Source of the DNA: Aliiroseovarius subalbicans | GTDB lineage: Bacteria > Pseudomonadota > Alphaproteobacteria > Rhodobacterales > Rhodobacteraceae | Assembly (NCBI RefSeq): GCF_022678625.1 | Contig: NZ_JALBYQ010000001.1 | Span: 806,001-870,000 of the forward strand | Length of the DNA stretch: 64,000 nucleotides | Direction: 5' to 3' | Shown: positions 1-7,965 of the stretch, in pieces | Layout: each line of letters opens with the position of its first letter | Numbering within the stretch: the stretch's first letter is position 1 | Notes under the pieces: generated by a model | The model's input: only the letters and a program-made list of their open reading frames with translations | Databases searched by the model: none | Told to the model about the DNA's origin: nothing | Program-made: the position numbers and the translations under genes

Positions 1-1227
1 CGCGTTTTTGCGCGCATCGGTCTTATGTCCTTTGGTGGGCCTGCGGCGCAGATCGCCGTGATGCACCGCGAACTGGTCGAAGACCGGACCTGGTTGAGTG
101 AACAGCAATTCCTGAATGCGCTGAGCTTTTGCATGCTTTTGCCCGGCCCCGAAGCAATGCAGCTGTGCACCTATGCCGGCTGGCGCCTGCGCGGCGTGAC
201 CGGCGGCGTGATTGCGGGCCTTTTGTTCGTGGTGCCCGGCGCGCTGGTGATGTTGGCGCTGGCCTGGGCCTATGCGACCTGGGGCAGCGTGCCACTGGTC
301 GCATCGCTGTTTCTGGGCATCAAAGCGACCGTCATCATCATCGTTCTACAGGCGTTGGCACGGCTGTCGGGCAAGACCCTGAAACAGCCAGACCGATGGG
401 TTCTGGCCGCGCTGTCATTCCTGGGCATCTACGCGCTGGGGGCGCCCTTTCCGCTGATCATCGCACTGGCGGCCGCCTATGGTGCGCTGACCGCGCGCGC
501 GCCGCGGTCCGACGCCCCTGCCCCTGCGCTGGCCGCGCGCACCCCACGCACGATCGCACTTTGGCTAGCCCTGTGGTGGGCACCGATCGCGGCAGCCTGG
601 GCGCTGGGCGCAGATACGCTGGCCGCCATCGGGCTGTTCTTTTCAAAGCTCGCCGTTGTCACCTTCGGCGGCGCCTATGCGGTGCTGGCCTATATGACCC
701 AGGAGGTGGTCGAGACCAACGGATGGCTGTCCACCGCGCAGATGATGGACGGGCTGGGGTTGGCGGAAACCACACCGGGGCCACTGATCCTGGTGACCGA
801 GTTCGTCGGCTATCTGGCTGGACACAACGCAGGCGGGCCGCTGTTGGCGCTGGGCGCCGCCGCGCTGACGCTCTGGGTCACCTTCGTTCCGTGTTTCCTG
901 TGGATTTTCACCGCCGCGCCCTATGTCGAATGGATCGCCAGCCGCCCCCGCCTGACCGGGGCGCTGTCGGCGATCACGGCGGCCGTGGTCGGGGTCATCG
1001 CCAACCTGTCACTGTGGTTCGCCCTGCATGTCTTCTTTGACAATGTGGGCCGCGCGCAGCTTGGCCCCTTCACCCTGGCCTGGCCAGACCTGACCAGTTT
1101 CAATGCACCGGCACTGGTGTTGGCCGCACTGGCAGCCGTGCTGCTTTTGCGCCTGAACCGCTCGTTGCCGGTCACCCTGGCGCTGATGGCGGGTGCAGGA
1201 GCTGGTCTCGGCTTTATTGCTGGCTGA
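1..1227 (+). CDS. chrA: Chromate transporter ChrA, 5' end cut by window
   Basis: Inner-membrane chromate ion transporter of the CHR family. The frame is open from base 1, and the residues before the first ATG (codon at 25) continue the family's N-terminal helix, so the true start lies upstream of the window. Two homologous halves are visible. The first has SFGGPAAQIAVMHRE and LLPGPEAMQLCTY; the second has VVTFGGAYAVLAYM and LAETTPGPLILVTEF. This is the long, two-domain form of about 400 residues. Hydrophobic helices fill the rest and the protein ends in a hydrophobic Gly/Ala-rich stretch. No chrB or other resistance gene is visible downstream. Specificity for chromate is inferred from family membership only. 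Confidence 0.9.
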   Translation, partial: RVFARIGLMSFGGPAAQIAVMHRELVEDRTWLSEQQFLNALSFCMLLPGPEAMQLCTYAGWRLRGVTGGVIAGLLFVVPGALVMLALAWAYATWGSVPLVASLFLGIKATVIIIVLQALARLSGKTLKQPDRWVLAALSFLGIYALGAPFPLIIALAAAYGALTARAPRSDAPAPALAARTPRTIALWLALWWAPIAAAWALGADTLAAIGLFFSKLAVVTFGGAYAVLAYMTQEVVETNGWLSTAQMMDGLGLAETTPGPLILVTEFVGYLAGHNAGGPLLALGAAALTLWVTFVPCFLWIFTAAPYVEWIASRPRLTGALSAITAAVVGVIANLSLWFALHVFFDNVGRAQLGPFTLAWPDLTSFNAPALVLAALAAVLLLRLNRSLPVTLALMAGAGAGLGFIAG

Positions 1228-1299
1228 TTTTCCACCAGCCGCCTTTTCTTCACGCCCGAATCTCGTATGTTGAGGTGAACACTTACCGAAGGCGCGCAC

Positions 1300-1797
1300 A
1301 TGTCCGACACGATTGACTATGGCAACCTGATGCATACCGCGATGCGGGGGCTGATCCAGAAGGTGCTTCTGGATGTCGCCAAGGCCGGGCTTCCGGGCCA
1401 GCATCATTTTTTCATCACCTTCGACACGACCCACCCGGAGGTCGAGCTGGCCGACTGGCTGGCGGATCGGTTTCCCGAGGACATGACGATTGTCATGCAG
1501 CATTGGTTCGACAATCTCGACGTGACCGATGATGGCTTCTCCGTCACTCTGAACTTCGGTGACCAGCCCGAAGCGATGTACATCCCTTATGACGCGATCC
1601 GCACCTTCGTGGACCCGTCAGTGGAGTTCGGCCTGCGGTTCGAAACCCAAGACGAAGACGACGAAGAAGAAACCGAGGAGGCGCACGATCTGACCGAGGT
1701 CGGCCTTGAAGAGATTGCCCCGATCGCCGAGGACGTGGAACCAGACGAAACCCCTCAGGATGCCGAGGTCGTCAGCCTGGACAGTTTCCGAAAATAA
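1300..1797 (+). CDS. sspB: SspB-like ClpXP adaptor protein
   Basis: Alphaproteobacterial SspB-type adaptor, 165 residues. In this family the folded N-terminal domain binds ssrA-tagged and other substrates and hands them to the ClpXP protease. Residues 1-115 look like that domain, including QHHFFITFDTTHPEVELADW and VTLNFGDQPEAMYIPY. After it comes a very acidic linker (an Asp/Glu-rich run near residues 118-130). The last residues, VVSLDSFRK, form a short C-terminal tail of the kind that docks on the ClpX zinc-binding domain. The start ATG follows an untranslated gap after chrA. It is followed by fumC on the same strand about 100 bp away, which appears to have its own promoter. Confidence 0.88.
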   Translation: MSDTIDYGNLMHTAMRGLIQKVLLDVAKAGLPGQHHFFITFDTTHPEVELADWLADRFPEDMTIVMQHWFDNLDVTDDGFSVTLNFGDQPEAMYIPYDAIRTFVDPSVEFGLRFETQDEDDEEETEEAHDLTEVGLEEIAPIAEDVEPDETPQDAEVVSLDSFRK

Positions 1798-1838
1798 CCT
1801 CTGCGCTGCGTCAAATCGGTATCCAACGGTATACAGTA

Positions 1839-1866
1839 TTGAACTTTGCGCCAATTGCGCTATGAA
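1839..1866 (+). promoter_or_regulatory. Candidate sigma-70 promoter for fumC
   Basis: TTGAAC at 1839-1844 and TATGAA at 1861-1866 are separated by 16 bp, a plausible -35/-10 pair placed 32 bp before the fumC ATG. An AAAGG Shine-Dalgarno sequence lies at about 1883-1887. This is by eye only; no transcription start is known. Confidence 0.4.
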
Positions 1867-1897
1867 AGCAGCGGTTTTCATTCAAAGGCGCTGACAC

Positions 1898-3292
1898 ATG
1901 ACCCAGACCCGCACCGAATCCGACAGCTTTGGCCCGCTCGAAGTTCCGACCGACAAGTATTGGGGCGCGCAGACGCAGCGTTCGCTTATGAATTTCCCGA
2001 TTGGCTGGGAAAAACAGCCCGTTGCGATCGTACGCGCGCTGGGCGTGATCAAACAGGCCTGCGCCGAAGCCAACAAGGCGTCGGGCGACATGGATGCAAG
2101 GATCGCCGATGCGGTGATCGAAGCGGCGGGCGAGGTTGTCGCTGGCAAGCTGGACGACCACTTTCCGCTGGTGGTGTGGCAGACTGGGTCCGGCACCCAA
2201 TCGAACATGAACTCGAACGAGGTGATCGCCAATCGCGCGATCGAACTCCTGGGCGGCGTGATCGGGTCGAAAGACCCCGTGCACCCGAACGACCATTGCA
2301 ACATGGGCCAGTCGTCGAACGACACCTTCCCGACTGCGATGCACATCGCCACCGCGATGACCGTGCGTGATGTGCTGCTGCCCGGCCTTGAAAAGCTGGC
2401 CGCAGGGCTGGAAGCCAAGTCCGAGGAATTCAAGGACATCATCAAGATCGGCCGCACCCATACGCAGGACGCCACCCCGCTGACGCTGGGCCAGGAGTTT
2501 GGCGGCTATGCCCACCAGATCCGCCAGGGCATTGCGCGGGTGAACGCCGCCCTGCCCGGCATTTACGAACTGGCGCAAGGCGGCACCGCCGTCGGCACCG
2601 GTCTGAACACCAAGAAAGGCTGGGGCGAAACCGTGGCCGCCAACATGGCGCGCATCACTGGCCTGCCCTTCGTCACCGCCCCCAACAAGTTCGAAGCACT
2701 GGCGGCACACGACGCGATGGTCTTCATGTCGGGCGCTTTGGCGACGATCGCGGGCAGCTGCTACAAGATCGCCAACGACATCCGCTTCCTGGGCTCCGGC
2801 CCGCGCTCAGGCCTTGGCGAATTGATCCTGCCGGAGAACGAACCGGGCAGCTCGATCATGCCGGGCAAGGTGAACCCGACCCAGGCCGAGGCGCTGACCC
2901 AGGTCGCCGCCCACGTGATGGGCAACAACGCCGCGATGACCTTCGCAGGCTCGCAAGGCCACTTTGAGCTCAACGTCTACAACCCGATGATGAGCTACAA
3001 TCTGCTGCAGTCGATCCAGCTTCTGGGCGACGCTGCCGACAGCTTTACCGAGCGGATGCTGAACGGCATTCAGGCCAACGAGCCGCGCATCGACAAGCTG
3101 ATGAAAGAAAGCCTGATGCTGGTGACCGCACTGGCCCCCACCATCGGCTATGACAACGCGACCAAGGTGGCCAAGACCGCGCACAAGAACGGCACGACGC
3201 TGAAGGAAGAGGCGATCGCGCTGGGCTTTGTCGACGAGGCGACCTTTGACGCGGTGGTGCGCCCCGAACAGATGATCGGCCCCAAGGGCTGA
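1898..3292 (+). CDS. fumC: Class II fumarate hydratase
   Basis: Class II (iron-independent) fumarase, catalysing the reversible hydration of fumarate to malate in the TCA cycle; a cytosolic homotetramer in characterised members. Its length of 464 residues is normal. The superfamily signature [13 protein letters not shown] lies at about residues 317-329, and [18 protein letters not shown] and [15 protein letters not shown] are the other two conserved active-site blocks. The stop codon TGA overlaps the ATG of the next gene (TGATG), so the two small genes downstream are likely translated in coupling with fumC. Confidence 0.97.
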   Translation: MTQTRTESDSFGPLEVPTDKYWGAQTQRSLMNFPIGWEKQPVAIVRALGVIKQACAEANKASGDMDARIADAVIEAAGEVVAGKLDDHFPLVVWQTGSGTQSNMNSNEVIANRAIELLGGVIGSKDPVHPNDHCNMGQSSNDTFPTAMHIATAMTVRDVLLPGLEKLAAGLEAKSEEFKDIIKIGRTHTQDATPLTLGQEFGGYAHQIRQGIARVNAALPGIYELAQGGTAVGTGLNTKKGWGETVAANMARITGLPFVTAPNKFEALAAHDAMVFMSGALATIAGSCYKIANDIRFLGSGPRSGLGELILPENEPGSSIMPGKVNPTQAEALTQVAAHVMGNNAAMTFAGSQGHFELNVYNPMMSYNLLQSIQLLGDAADSFTERMLNGIQANEPRIDKLMKESLMLVTALAPTIGYDNATKVAKTAHKNGTTLKEEAIALGFVDEATFDAVVRPEQMIGPKG

Positions 3293-3465
3293 TGGCGAAG
3301 ATCGTCAGCCTGTCCACGGCCCGCAAGTCACGAGATCGCGTGAAGAAGCGGGCCAAAGCCGATGAAAACGCGGTGAAATTCGGGCTGACAAAATCGCAGA
3401 AATCGCTGAATAAAGCACGGGGCGAGAAATCGGCCCGTGACCACGACGGGCTTGAACGGGAATGA
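3292..3465 (+). CDS. DUF4169 family small basic protein
   Basis: A 57-residue, highly charged protein beginning [20 protein letters not shown] and ending in HDGLERE. The opening matches the DUF4169 family, a short Lys/Arg/Ala-rich family of unknown function found next to fumC and a ribbon-helix-helix gene in Rhodobacteraceae. Its start overlaps the fumC stop (TGATG), and its own stop overlaps the start of the next gene (ATGA). This makes a tightly coupled fumC-DUF4169-RHH unit. The composition suggests nucleic-acid or ribosome contact, but no function is established. Confidence 0.8.
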   Translation: MAKIVSLSTARKSRDRVKKRAKADENAVKFGLTKSQKSLNKARGEKSARDHDGLERE

Positions 3466-3689
3466 GACCTGAAAAACACTCCCTGACCCTGCGCGGTCAT
3501 CGGACCTCGGTGTCGTTGGAGCCCGAATTCTGGAATGCCTTCCGCGATATTGCGACGGTAAAATCGATACCTATCAATGCCCTGGCCGCGGAAATTGATG
3601 AAGGACGCGGGGTCTCGATGGGTCTGGCGTCGGCGATCCGCCTGTATGTTTTAGCCTACTACAAGAACTCCGCGACGGGTGGTGATTAG
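3462..3689 (+). CDS. Ribbon-helix-helix domain protein (RHH_4 type)
   Basis: A 75-residue protein with the pattern of the RHH_4 family: a basic strand (LTLRGHRTSVSLEPEFW), then FRDIATVKSIPINALAAEID as helix one and a second helix ending SAIRLYVLAYY. Ribbon-helix-helix dimers bind DNA through the paired strands, so a small DNA-binding regulator is plausible. The ATG at 3462 overlaps the preceding stop by four bases (ATGA). The 3' end overlaps by 4 bp a small convergent reading frame. Its target is unknown, and its fixed position behind fumC hints at a metabolic link only. Confidence 0.8.
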   Translation: MRPEKHSLTLRGHRTSVSLEPEFWNAFRDIATVKSIPINALAAEIDEGRGVSMGLASAIRLYVLAYYKNSATGGD

Positions 3690-3949
3690 GCTGCGGTCCT
3701 GTCGTAAAGTGCGCTGCGCAGGCGGCGGGCGCGCTGAACTTGGCGCTGCTCTTGTGGTGAATAGCCCATTTTGCAGCAATCAGCGGGATTCAGGTCGCAT
3801 TTAAAAAGACTTCGGATTTCTTCGCGCGATACGTGGTCTTCGTCATGAACCGCCCTGGTCTGACCGCCCTTGGGGGCCGCACGCCAAGCCGGCAACGGAA
3901 TTCGAAAAATTGCGTGAAAGTGGCGATCTGTGGCAGCAACTTGCATCAT
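3686..3949 (-). CDS. Hypothetical small protein
   Basis: An 87-residue reading frame, convergent with the RHH gene and overlapping it by 4 bp. I do not recognise a family. The C-terminal third is basic (QEQRQVQRARRLRSALYDR), and a CDLNPADCCKMGYSP segment holds three cysteines. A weak AAGAG sequence sits just before the ATG pair at the start. Coding support is modest: there is no strong ribosome-binding site and no domain. A shared stop-to-stop junction with the neighbour argues mildly for a real gene. Confidence 0.4.
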   Translation of the reverse strand: MMQVAATDRHFHAIFRIPLPAWRAAPKGGQTRAVHDEDHVSREEIRSLFKCDLNPADCCKMGYSPQEQRQVQRARRLRSALYDRTAA

Positions 3950-4149
3950 CTAACTCTTAACAATGACACGCAGCGATCCCACCCATCCGCGCATCGTGTA
4001 TGACTGATATGTCAAATTTCAGGCGACCCGCACAGGGGGAAAAAAGGGGCGCGGTCCGCTCCGTCAATGCGAATTCATCGTGCAAAATCTGACAGGTATC
4101 TGTTTTAAAATAACTTTTCTTATCCATCAGATCGACAGACGACCTAACG

Positions 4150-5511
4150 TCAACGTAAAGTAAGTCGCAACCAAATCCCGTCTTTTCCGCGCAGTGTCAG
4201 GTGCGCAACCGGCATTGCCGGCCGCTTTTCGACCTGTTCGAAGCGATAGGTTCGAATCAGCAGCGACAACAAAAGCGGCCCCTCAATCATCGCAAACGCC
4301 GATCCGGGGCAGACCCTCTGCCCGGCGGAAAATGGGATATAGGCGTCGCGCAGGCATTGCTTGCCCTCAGGCGTCGCGAACCGACCGGGGTCGAAAGCAT
4401 CGGGCCGGTCCCAGATCCGTTCATGACGGTGCAAATGCCATGGGCTGAGCACGATCTGGCTGCCCGGTCGCACAACGCGGTCACGAAAGGTCTCAGGGCA
4501 GGTCGCTTCGCGCACCATCATCGGCACTGGTGGGTAAAGCCGCATCGCTTCGCGAAACACATCGCGTGACTGACGCAGCTTGGACATGGTCGAGAAATAG
4601 ATTTTCTCAGGATCGATCGCCAAGGCCTCCTCGGCCACCTTGTCCTGCCACTCGGGATGCATCGCCAGCAGATACAGCGCCCAGGCCAGCGCCGAGGCGC
4701 TGGTTTCATGCCCTGCCAGAAAGAAAATCGCGACCTGGTCGACCATTTCGTCGGCATCAAAGGTCTCACCCGTCTCAGGGTCCGGCGTCGTCATGATCTT
4801 GGTGGCCAGATCATCAGGCGCGAGGCCTGCGCGGATCGCCTGCATCCGCGTTTCGGTCAGTTGGGTGATCAGGGAACGGATGTCGCGCGCGGTCTGTTTC
4901 GTCTTACGCGCATGAAACCGCGGGAACCATTTGGGAAGCGGCAGAAGCGCGCCCAGATTCAGCACCGGTTGCGCACGTTGGTGGTCCTTGAAGCGGCTGA
5001 ACACCGCGCCCGCGACCTCGTGTTCGATGGGGATCGAAAACAGGGTGCGAAAGATCACGTCCGCCGCTGCGTGGCTGGTTTGTGCCTCGATTTCAACCGG
5101 TTGACCATCTGCCAGGGGGGCAAGCCGCTCCACCGCCGCCATGCCTGCGCCCCACATCGCGGGGAAAACATCGCGCAGGCGCCCGCCCTCAAAGGCGGGA
5201 TCGATGATGCGGCGCTGGCGCTTCCAAACCTCGCCATTGGTGACGAAGACCGAGTTGCCCAGAAGCGGTGCCAACCCTTCTCGCACCCGATCGGACTTTG
5301 GGAAATCGTCCGGACGTTCTTTCAGAACCAAGTTCACCAGATCGGGATCGTTGCACATATAGCTGCGGAAAAAAGGCGTGCGAAACTCGGCCATCCAGGC
5401 GCGGTACAGGCGCGCGGGCTGGGCCGACAGGATATCGCGACGAAACAGCTTCATGTAGCGCCAGAGCGACACTTTGCCAGCGCGCGCCGGGGGTTTCGGG
5501 GGCAATTTCAT
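4150..5511 (-). CDS. Cytochrome P450
   Basis: A 453-residue soluble heme-thiolate monooxygenase. The heme-binding loop FSAGQRVCPG places the cysteine ligand at residue 401. The I-helix oxygen-activation motif is AGHETSA, and the K-helix ExxR is EAMRLYPPVP. There is no N-terminal membrane anchor, as is usual for bacterial P450s. No ferredoxin or reductase gene is next to it, so electrons must come from elsewhere. The ATG overlaps the stop of the upstream hydrolase-like gene (ATGA), so the two are co-translated. The substrate cannot be read from the sequence. Confidence 0.93.
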   Translation of the reverse strand: MKLPPKPPARAGKVSLWRYMKLFRRDILSAQPARLYRAWMAEFRTPFFRSYMCNDPDLVNLVLKERPDDFPKSDRVREGLAPLLGNSVFVTNGEVWKRQRRIIDPAFEGGRLRDVFPAMWGAGMAAVERLAPLADGQPVEIEAQTSHAAADVIFRTLFSIPIEHEVAGAVFSRFKDHQRAQPVLNLGALLPLPKWFPRFHARKTKQTARDIRSLITQLTETRMQAIRAGLAPDDLATKIMTTPDPETGETFDADEMVDQVAIFFLAGHETSASALAWALYLLAMHPEWQDKVAEEALAIDPEKIYFSTMSKLRQSRDVFREAMRLYPPVPMMVREATCPETFRDRVVRPGSQIVLSPWHLHRHERIWDRPDAFDPGRFATPEGKQCLRDAYIPFSAGQRVCPGSAFAMIEGPLLLSLLIRTYRFEQVEKRPAMPVAHLTLRGKDGIWLRLTLR

Positions 5512-6746
5512 CGGCCAAGCCCCGTGTACTTCGACACCGGGTCCTCGATCCGGCTTTTCGACGGCGCGCGGTCAGCATAACGGCTGGCCAGCGTTCGCGG
5601 CCCCGCGGTGATCTGGAAGTAATCATAGTCCCCCGGTCGGTCGAAGGCGCAGAGATACTGGAAATGCAGGCGAAAGAAGCGCCAGCGCAATTCGGCCCAG
5701 CGTTCCGGGCTGAGCGTCTGAGTGAAGGCCGCTGACACCACCAGAGGCCAGCGTTTCCCTGTCGCGGGTGCGACGCCCGAGACCGAAACCGGGTCACACA
5801 GCGCAAAGGCACAACCGTCGCCGGGGGCGGTCACGTCGATCCAGGTCAGCGCGTCCGTTTGGCAAAGGTCATGCAGATCGGCGCGCAGGCGGTGGGCTTC
5901 CGGCAGAAACGACACCATCGGCACCACCTGCCCCAGCGACAGAAAGCCAAGCGCGGGGCCATCTGGGGGCACGCGACCCGCGCGGACCAGATCGGCCAGG
6001 ATCGACACGCCCAGATGCGCGCCCGAGGAATGGCCGACGATCAGAACTTCGTCCACGTCGCTGGTGAGCGCGTCGGCGATGGCGTCAGCAAAACTGGCCA
6101 TGCGGGTCTCCAACTCGGGCGGGTTCGCGCCTCGGGACGCCGCCGAATAGCTGTAATCGTGCATCAGGTAGTAAACGTAGAGCCGGTTGTCGATTTTGCG
6201 AAACCAGCGCATTAGACCGACGAGCGTCACCAGGAAGACCACGAGGCCCGAAACCGCGCCCAATAGTGGCGCCAGCAACCCGCCGCCCCAGCGCGCCAAG
6301 CCACCCAGCAAAGCGCCGACCATGAGCACCAGCACGAGTTGCAGGATCAACATGCCAACCGGATAGAGCGCCGCAATCACCGGACCTTTGCGCAATTGCA
6401 TGAGGCGGCGTAGCGCGCCAGTCCGAATATAGGTCCAGGCGGTGCGGGCCATTAGAAGATAGGTTGCAGGAATGTTCAGCTCCATTGAACTGCGCACGAT
6501 GTCAGACCAGACCAGAACGTCAAACTCAGCCTCAGTCTCCGCCCCGTCGATATGCCCGGTGACTTGCCAGCCATAGGTGTCCGTCCCCAATCGGCCGATC
6601 AAGTCGACGTGGTAGCCCGAAATCTGACCCTGGGCGCGGCCTTCCTTGCGATAAAGCTCTCGGTAACGGCGCGGGTGAATCGGGTCATAACCGGGAATGT
6701 AGAACACCCGGCGCCGTTTCACCTCATGATCGCGTGTGCCTGACAT
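5508..6746 (-). CDS. Membrane-anchored alpha/beta-hydrolase-like protein
   Basis: A 412-residue protein of unknown function. The segment VDEVLIVGHSSGAHLGVSIL contains a GHSSG nucleophile elbow typical of serine hydrolases of the alpha/beta fold. RRRVFYIPGYDPIHP near the N-terminus could supply the oxyanion region. Two hydrophobic segments at roughly residues 125-175 (around ALYPVGMLILQLVLVLMVGA and GAVSGLVVFLVTLVGLM) would anchor it in the membrane. It is the first gene of a two-gene unit with the P450, through a 4 bp stop/start overlap. A lipid or ester substrate is conceivable, but the assignment rests on the GxSxG elbow alone. Confidence 0.7.
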   Translation of the reverse strand: MSGTRDHEVKRRRVFYIPGYDPIHPRRYRELYRKEGRAQGQISGYHVDLIGRLGTDTYGWQVTGHIDGAETEAEFDVLVWSDIVRSSMELNIPATYLLMARTAWTYIRTGALRRLMQLRKGPVIAALYPVGMLILQLVLVLMVGALLGGLARWGGGLLAPLLGAVSGLVVFLVTLVGLMRWFRKIDNRLYVYYLMHDYSYSAASRGANPPELETRMASFADAIADALTSDVDEVLIVGHSSGAHLGVSILADLVRAGRVPPDGPALGFLSLGQVVPMVSFLPEAHRLRADLHDLCQTDALTWIDVTAPGDGCAFALCDPVSVSGVAPATGKRWPLVVSAAFTQTLSPERWAELRWRFFRLHFQYLCAFDRPGDYDYFQITAGPRTLASRYADRAPSKSRIEDPVSKYTGLGR

Positions 6747-6805
6747 CTGCTCAACTGCCGCCTAGTTTTACACCTTATACAGGAAAAAACCGGGGGATTA
6801 AGGCT

Positions 6806-7567
6806 TTACCCAAGGGCGGACAACACTGGGAAGGTTTCCAGCAGCCAATAGGAAAAGGCCGAGAAGCCGCCGGTCAGCATCAAAAGCCCAATGGTCCAGA
6901 GCAAGAGGCCCATGATGCGTTCAATCCGCTCCATATGCCGTTTCATCCAGGCCATGACACCGGTCATGCGCGGGAAGAAGGCGGCAACCAGAATGAAGGG
7001 AATGCCCAACCCGGCAGCATAGACCGCCAGAAGCAGCGTACCACGGGCCACGCTGGCCTCGCTGGCGGCAAGGGACAGGATCGCACCCAGTTGCGGGCCG
7101 ATGCACGGGGTCCAGCCAAAGGCGAAAGCCAGGCCCAGAAGGTAGGCGCCAAACGCGCTGCCGCCCTGGTCACCCGCGTCGATCCTTGCCTCACGCTCAA
7201 GGAAAGGAATGCGGATCGCACCAACGAAGTGCGCGCCGAAAATCATCACAAGAACACCTGCGAAGATGTTGAAATAGTTTTGGTTTTGCAAAAAGAACGC
7301 GCCAAAAGCCGAGGCTGTGAAGCCCAGGAACAGGAATACCGTGGACAGGCCCATCACGAAAAACAGCGCAGTCAGCACGGCCTTGCGCGACGCGCCCTTG
7401 CCTTCGGACAGGTCGCCCATGCTGACCCCGGACATGTAGGCCAGGTAAGGCGGCACGATCGGCAGGACACAGGGGCTGAGAAAAGACAGCAAACCCGCGG
7501 CAAGGGCGATGAAAAGCGCGGGCAGAAGGCTCGCGTCGATGATTTCGAATCCGAACATGTTCTTCAT
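6806..7567 (-). CDS. ccdA: Cytochrome c biogenesis protein CcdA (DsbD-like)
   Basis: A multi-span inner-membrane thiol-disulfide transporter that carries reducing power from cytoplasmic thioredoxin to periplasmic partners for cytochrome c maturation. The family motifs are clear: SFLSPCVLPIVPPYL carries the first redox cysteine, and GWTPCIGPQLGAIL the second. The frame is open to 7639, but that start would overlap the divergent TusA-like gene. ATG codons at 7567 and 7558 both fit; the family usually begins near the MFGF segment. No ccm genes are adjacent. Conserved glycines and six or so helices fill the body. Confidence 0.92.
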   Translation of the reverse strand: MKNMFGFEIIDASLLPALFIALAAGLLSFLSPCVLPIVPPYLAYMSGVSMGDLSEGKGASRKAVLTALFFVMGLSTVFLFLGFTASAFGAFFLQNQNYFNIFAGVLVMIFGAHFVGAIRIPFLEREARIDAGDQGGSAFGAYLLGLAFAFGWTPCIGPQLGAILSLAASEASVARGTLLLAVYAAGLGIPFILVAAFFPRMTGVMAWMKRHMERIERIMGLLLWTIGLLMLTGGFSAFSYWLLETFPVLSALG

Positions 7568-7673
7568 GTATCCGCTGACGGCCGCCGCGTCACCTGTCAC
7601 CCTGTCACATCTGCGCGAAATCTGACTGCGCCCCGGCATGGACAGGCCGCCCGCCCTGCCCTATGTCGCCAAC

Positions 7674-7901
7674 ATGGAGTTTGACGACGACCTTGATGCC
7701 ATTGGCCTGTTGTGTCCGCTGCCCGTGCTGAAAGCGCGCAAGCGGTTGAAAGGTATGGCACCGGGGCAAGTGTTGCGGCTGGTGGCCACGGATCCGGCGG
7801 CGGTAATCGACGTGCCGCATTTCTGCGTCGAACAAGGCTATGACTTTCTGGGCCATCGCGCCGAGGGAGAAGTCACGCAGTATTTCATCCGCCGGACATG
7901 A
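7674..7901 (+). CDS. TusA-like sulfurtransferase family protein
   Basis: A 75-residue protein of the TusA/SirA fold. The signature CPLPVLKARKRL carries the active cysteine used in sulfur relay, and the C-terminal HFCVEQGYDFLG is also typical. The frame runs upstream to an ATG at 7638, but MEFDDDLDAIGLLCP from 7674 matches the family's usual N-terminus and leaves room for the divergent ccdA promoter. Proximity to ccdA fits a thiol/sulfur theme. Whether it serves tRNA thiolation or another relay is unknown. A strong hairpin begins at its stop codon. Confidence 0.88.
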   Translation: MEFDDDLDAIGLLCPLPVLKARKRLKGMAPGQVLRLVATDPAAVIDVPHFCVEQGYDFLGHRAEGEVTQYFIRRT

Positions 7902-7929
7902 AAACGCCGGGTGCGATGACCCGGCGTTT
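7902..7929. terminator. Bidirectional intrinsic terminator between tusA-like gene and rne
   Basis: A perfect 11-bp stem (7902-7912 with 7919-7929) closes a 6-base loop. It has A/T-rich flanks on both sides, placed exactly between the convergent tusA-like and rne stop codons, so it can serve both. Confidence 0.82.
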
Positions 7930-7965
7930 GCTGTTTCTTTAAGGCGTCCAGATCAGTTCCCCGGA

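Noticed and set aside
4657-5580. 307-codon frame antisense to the P450
   Set aside because: Shadow of the P450 gene; no domain and typical antisense composition.
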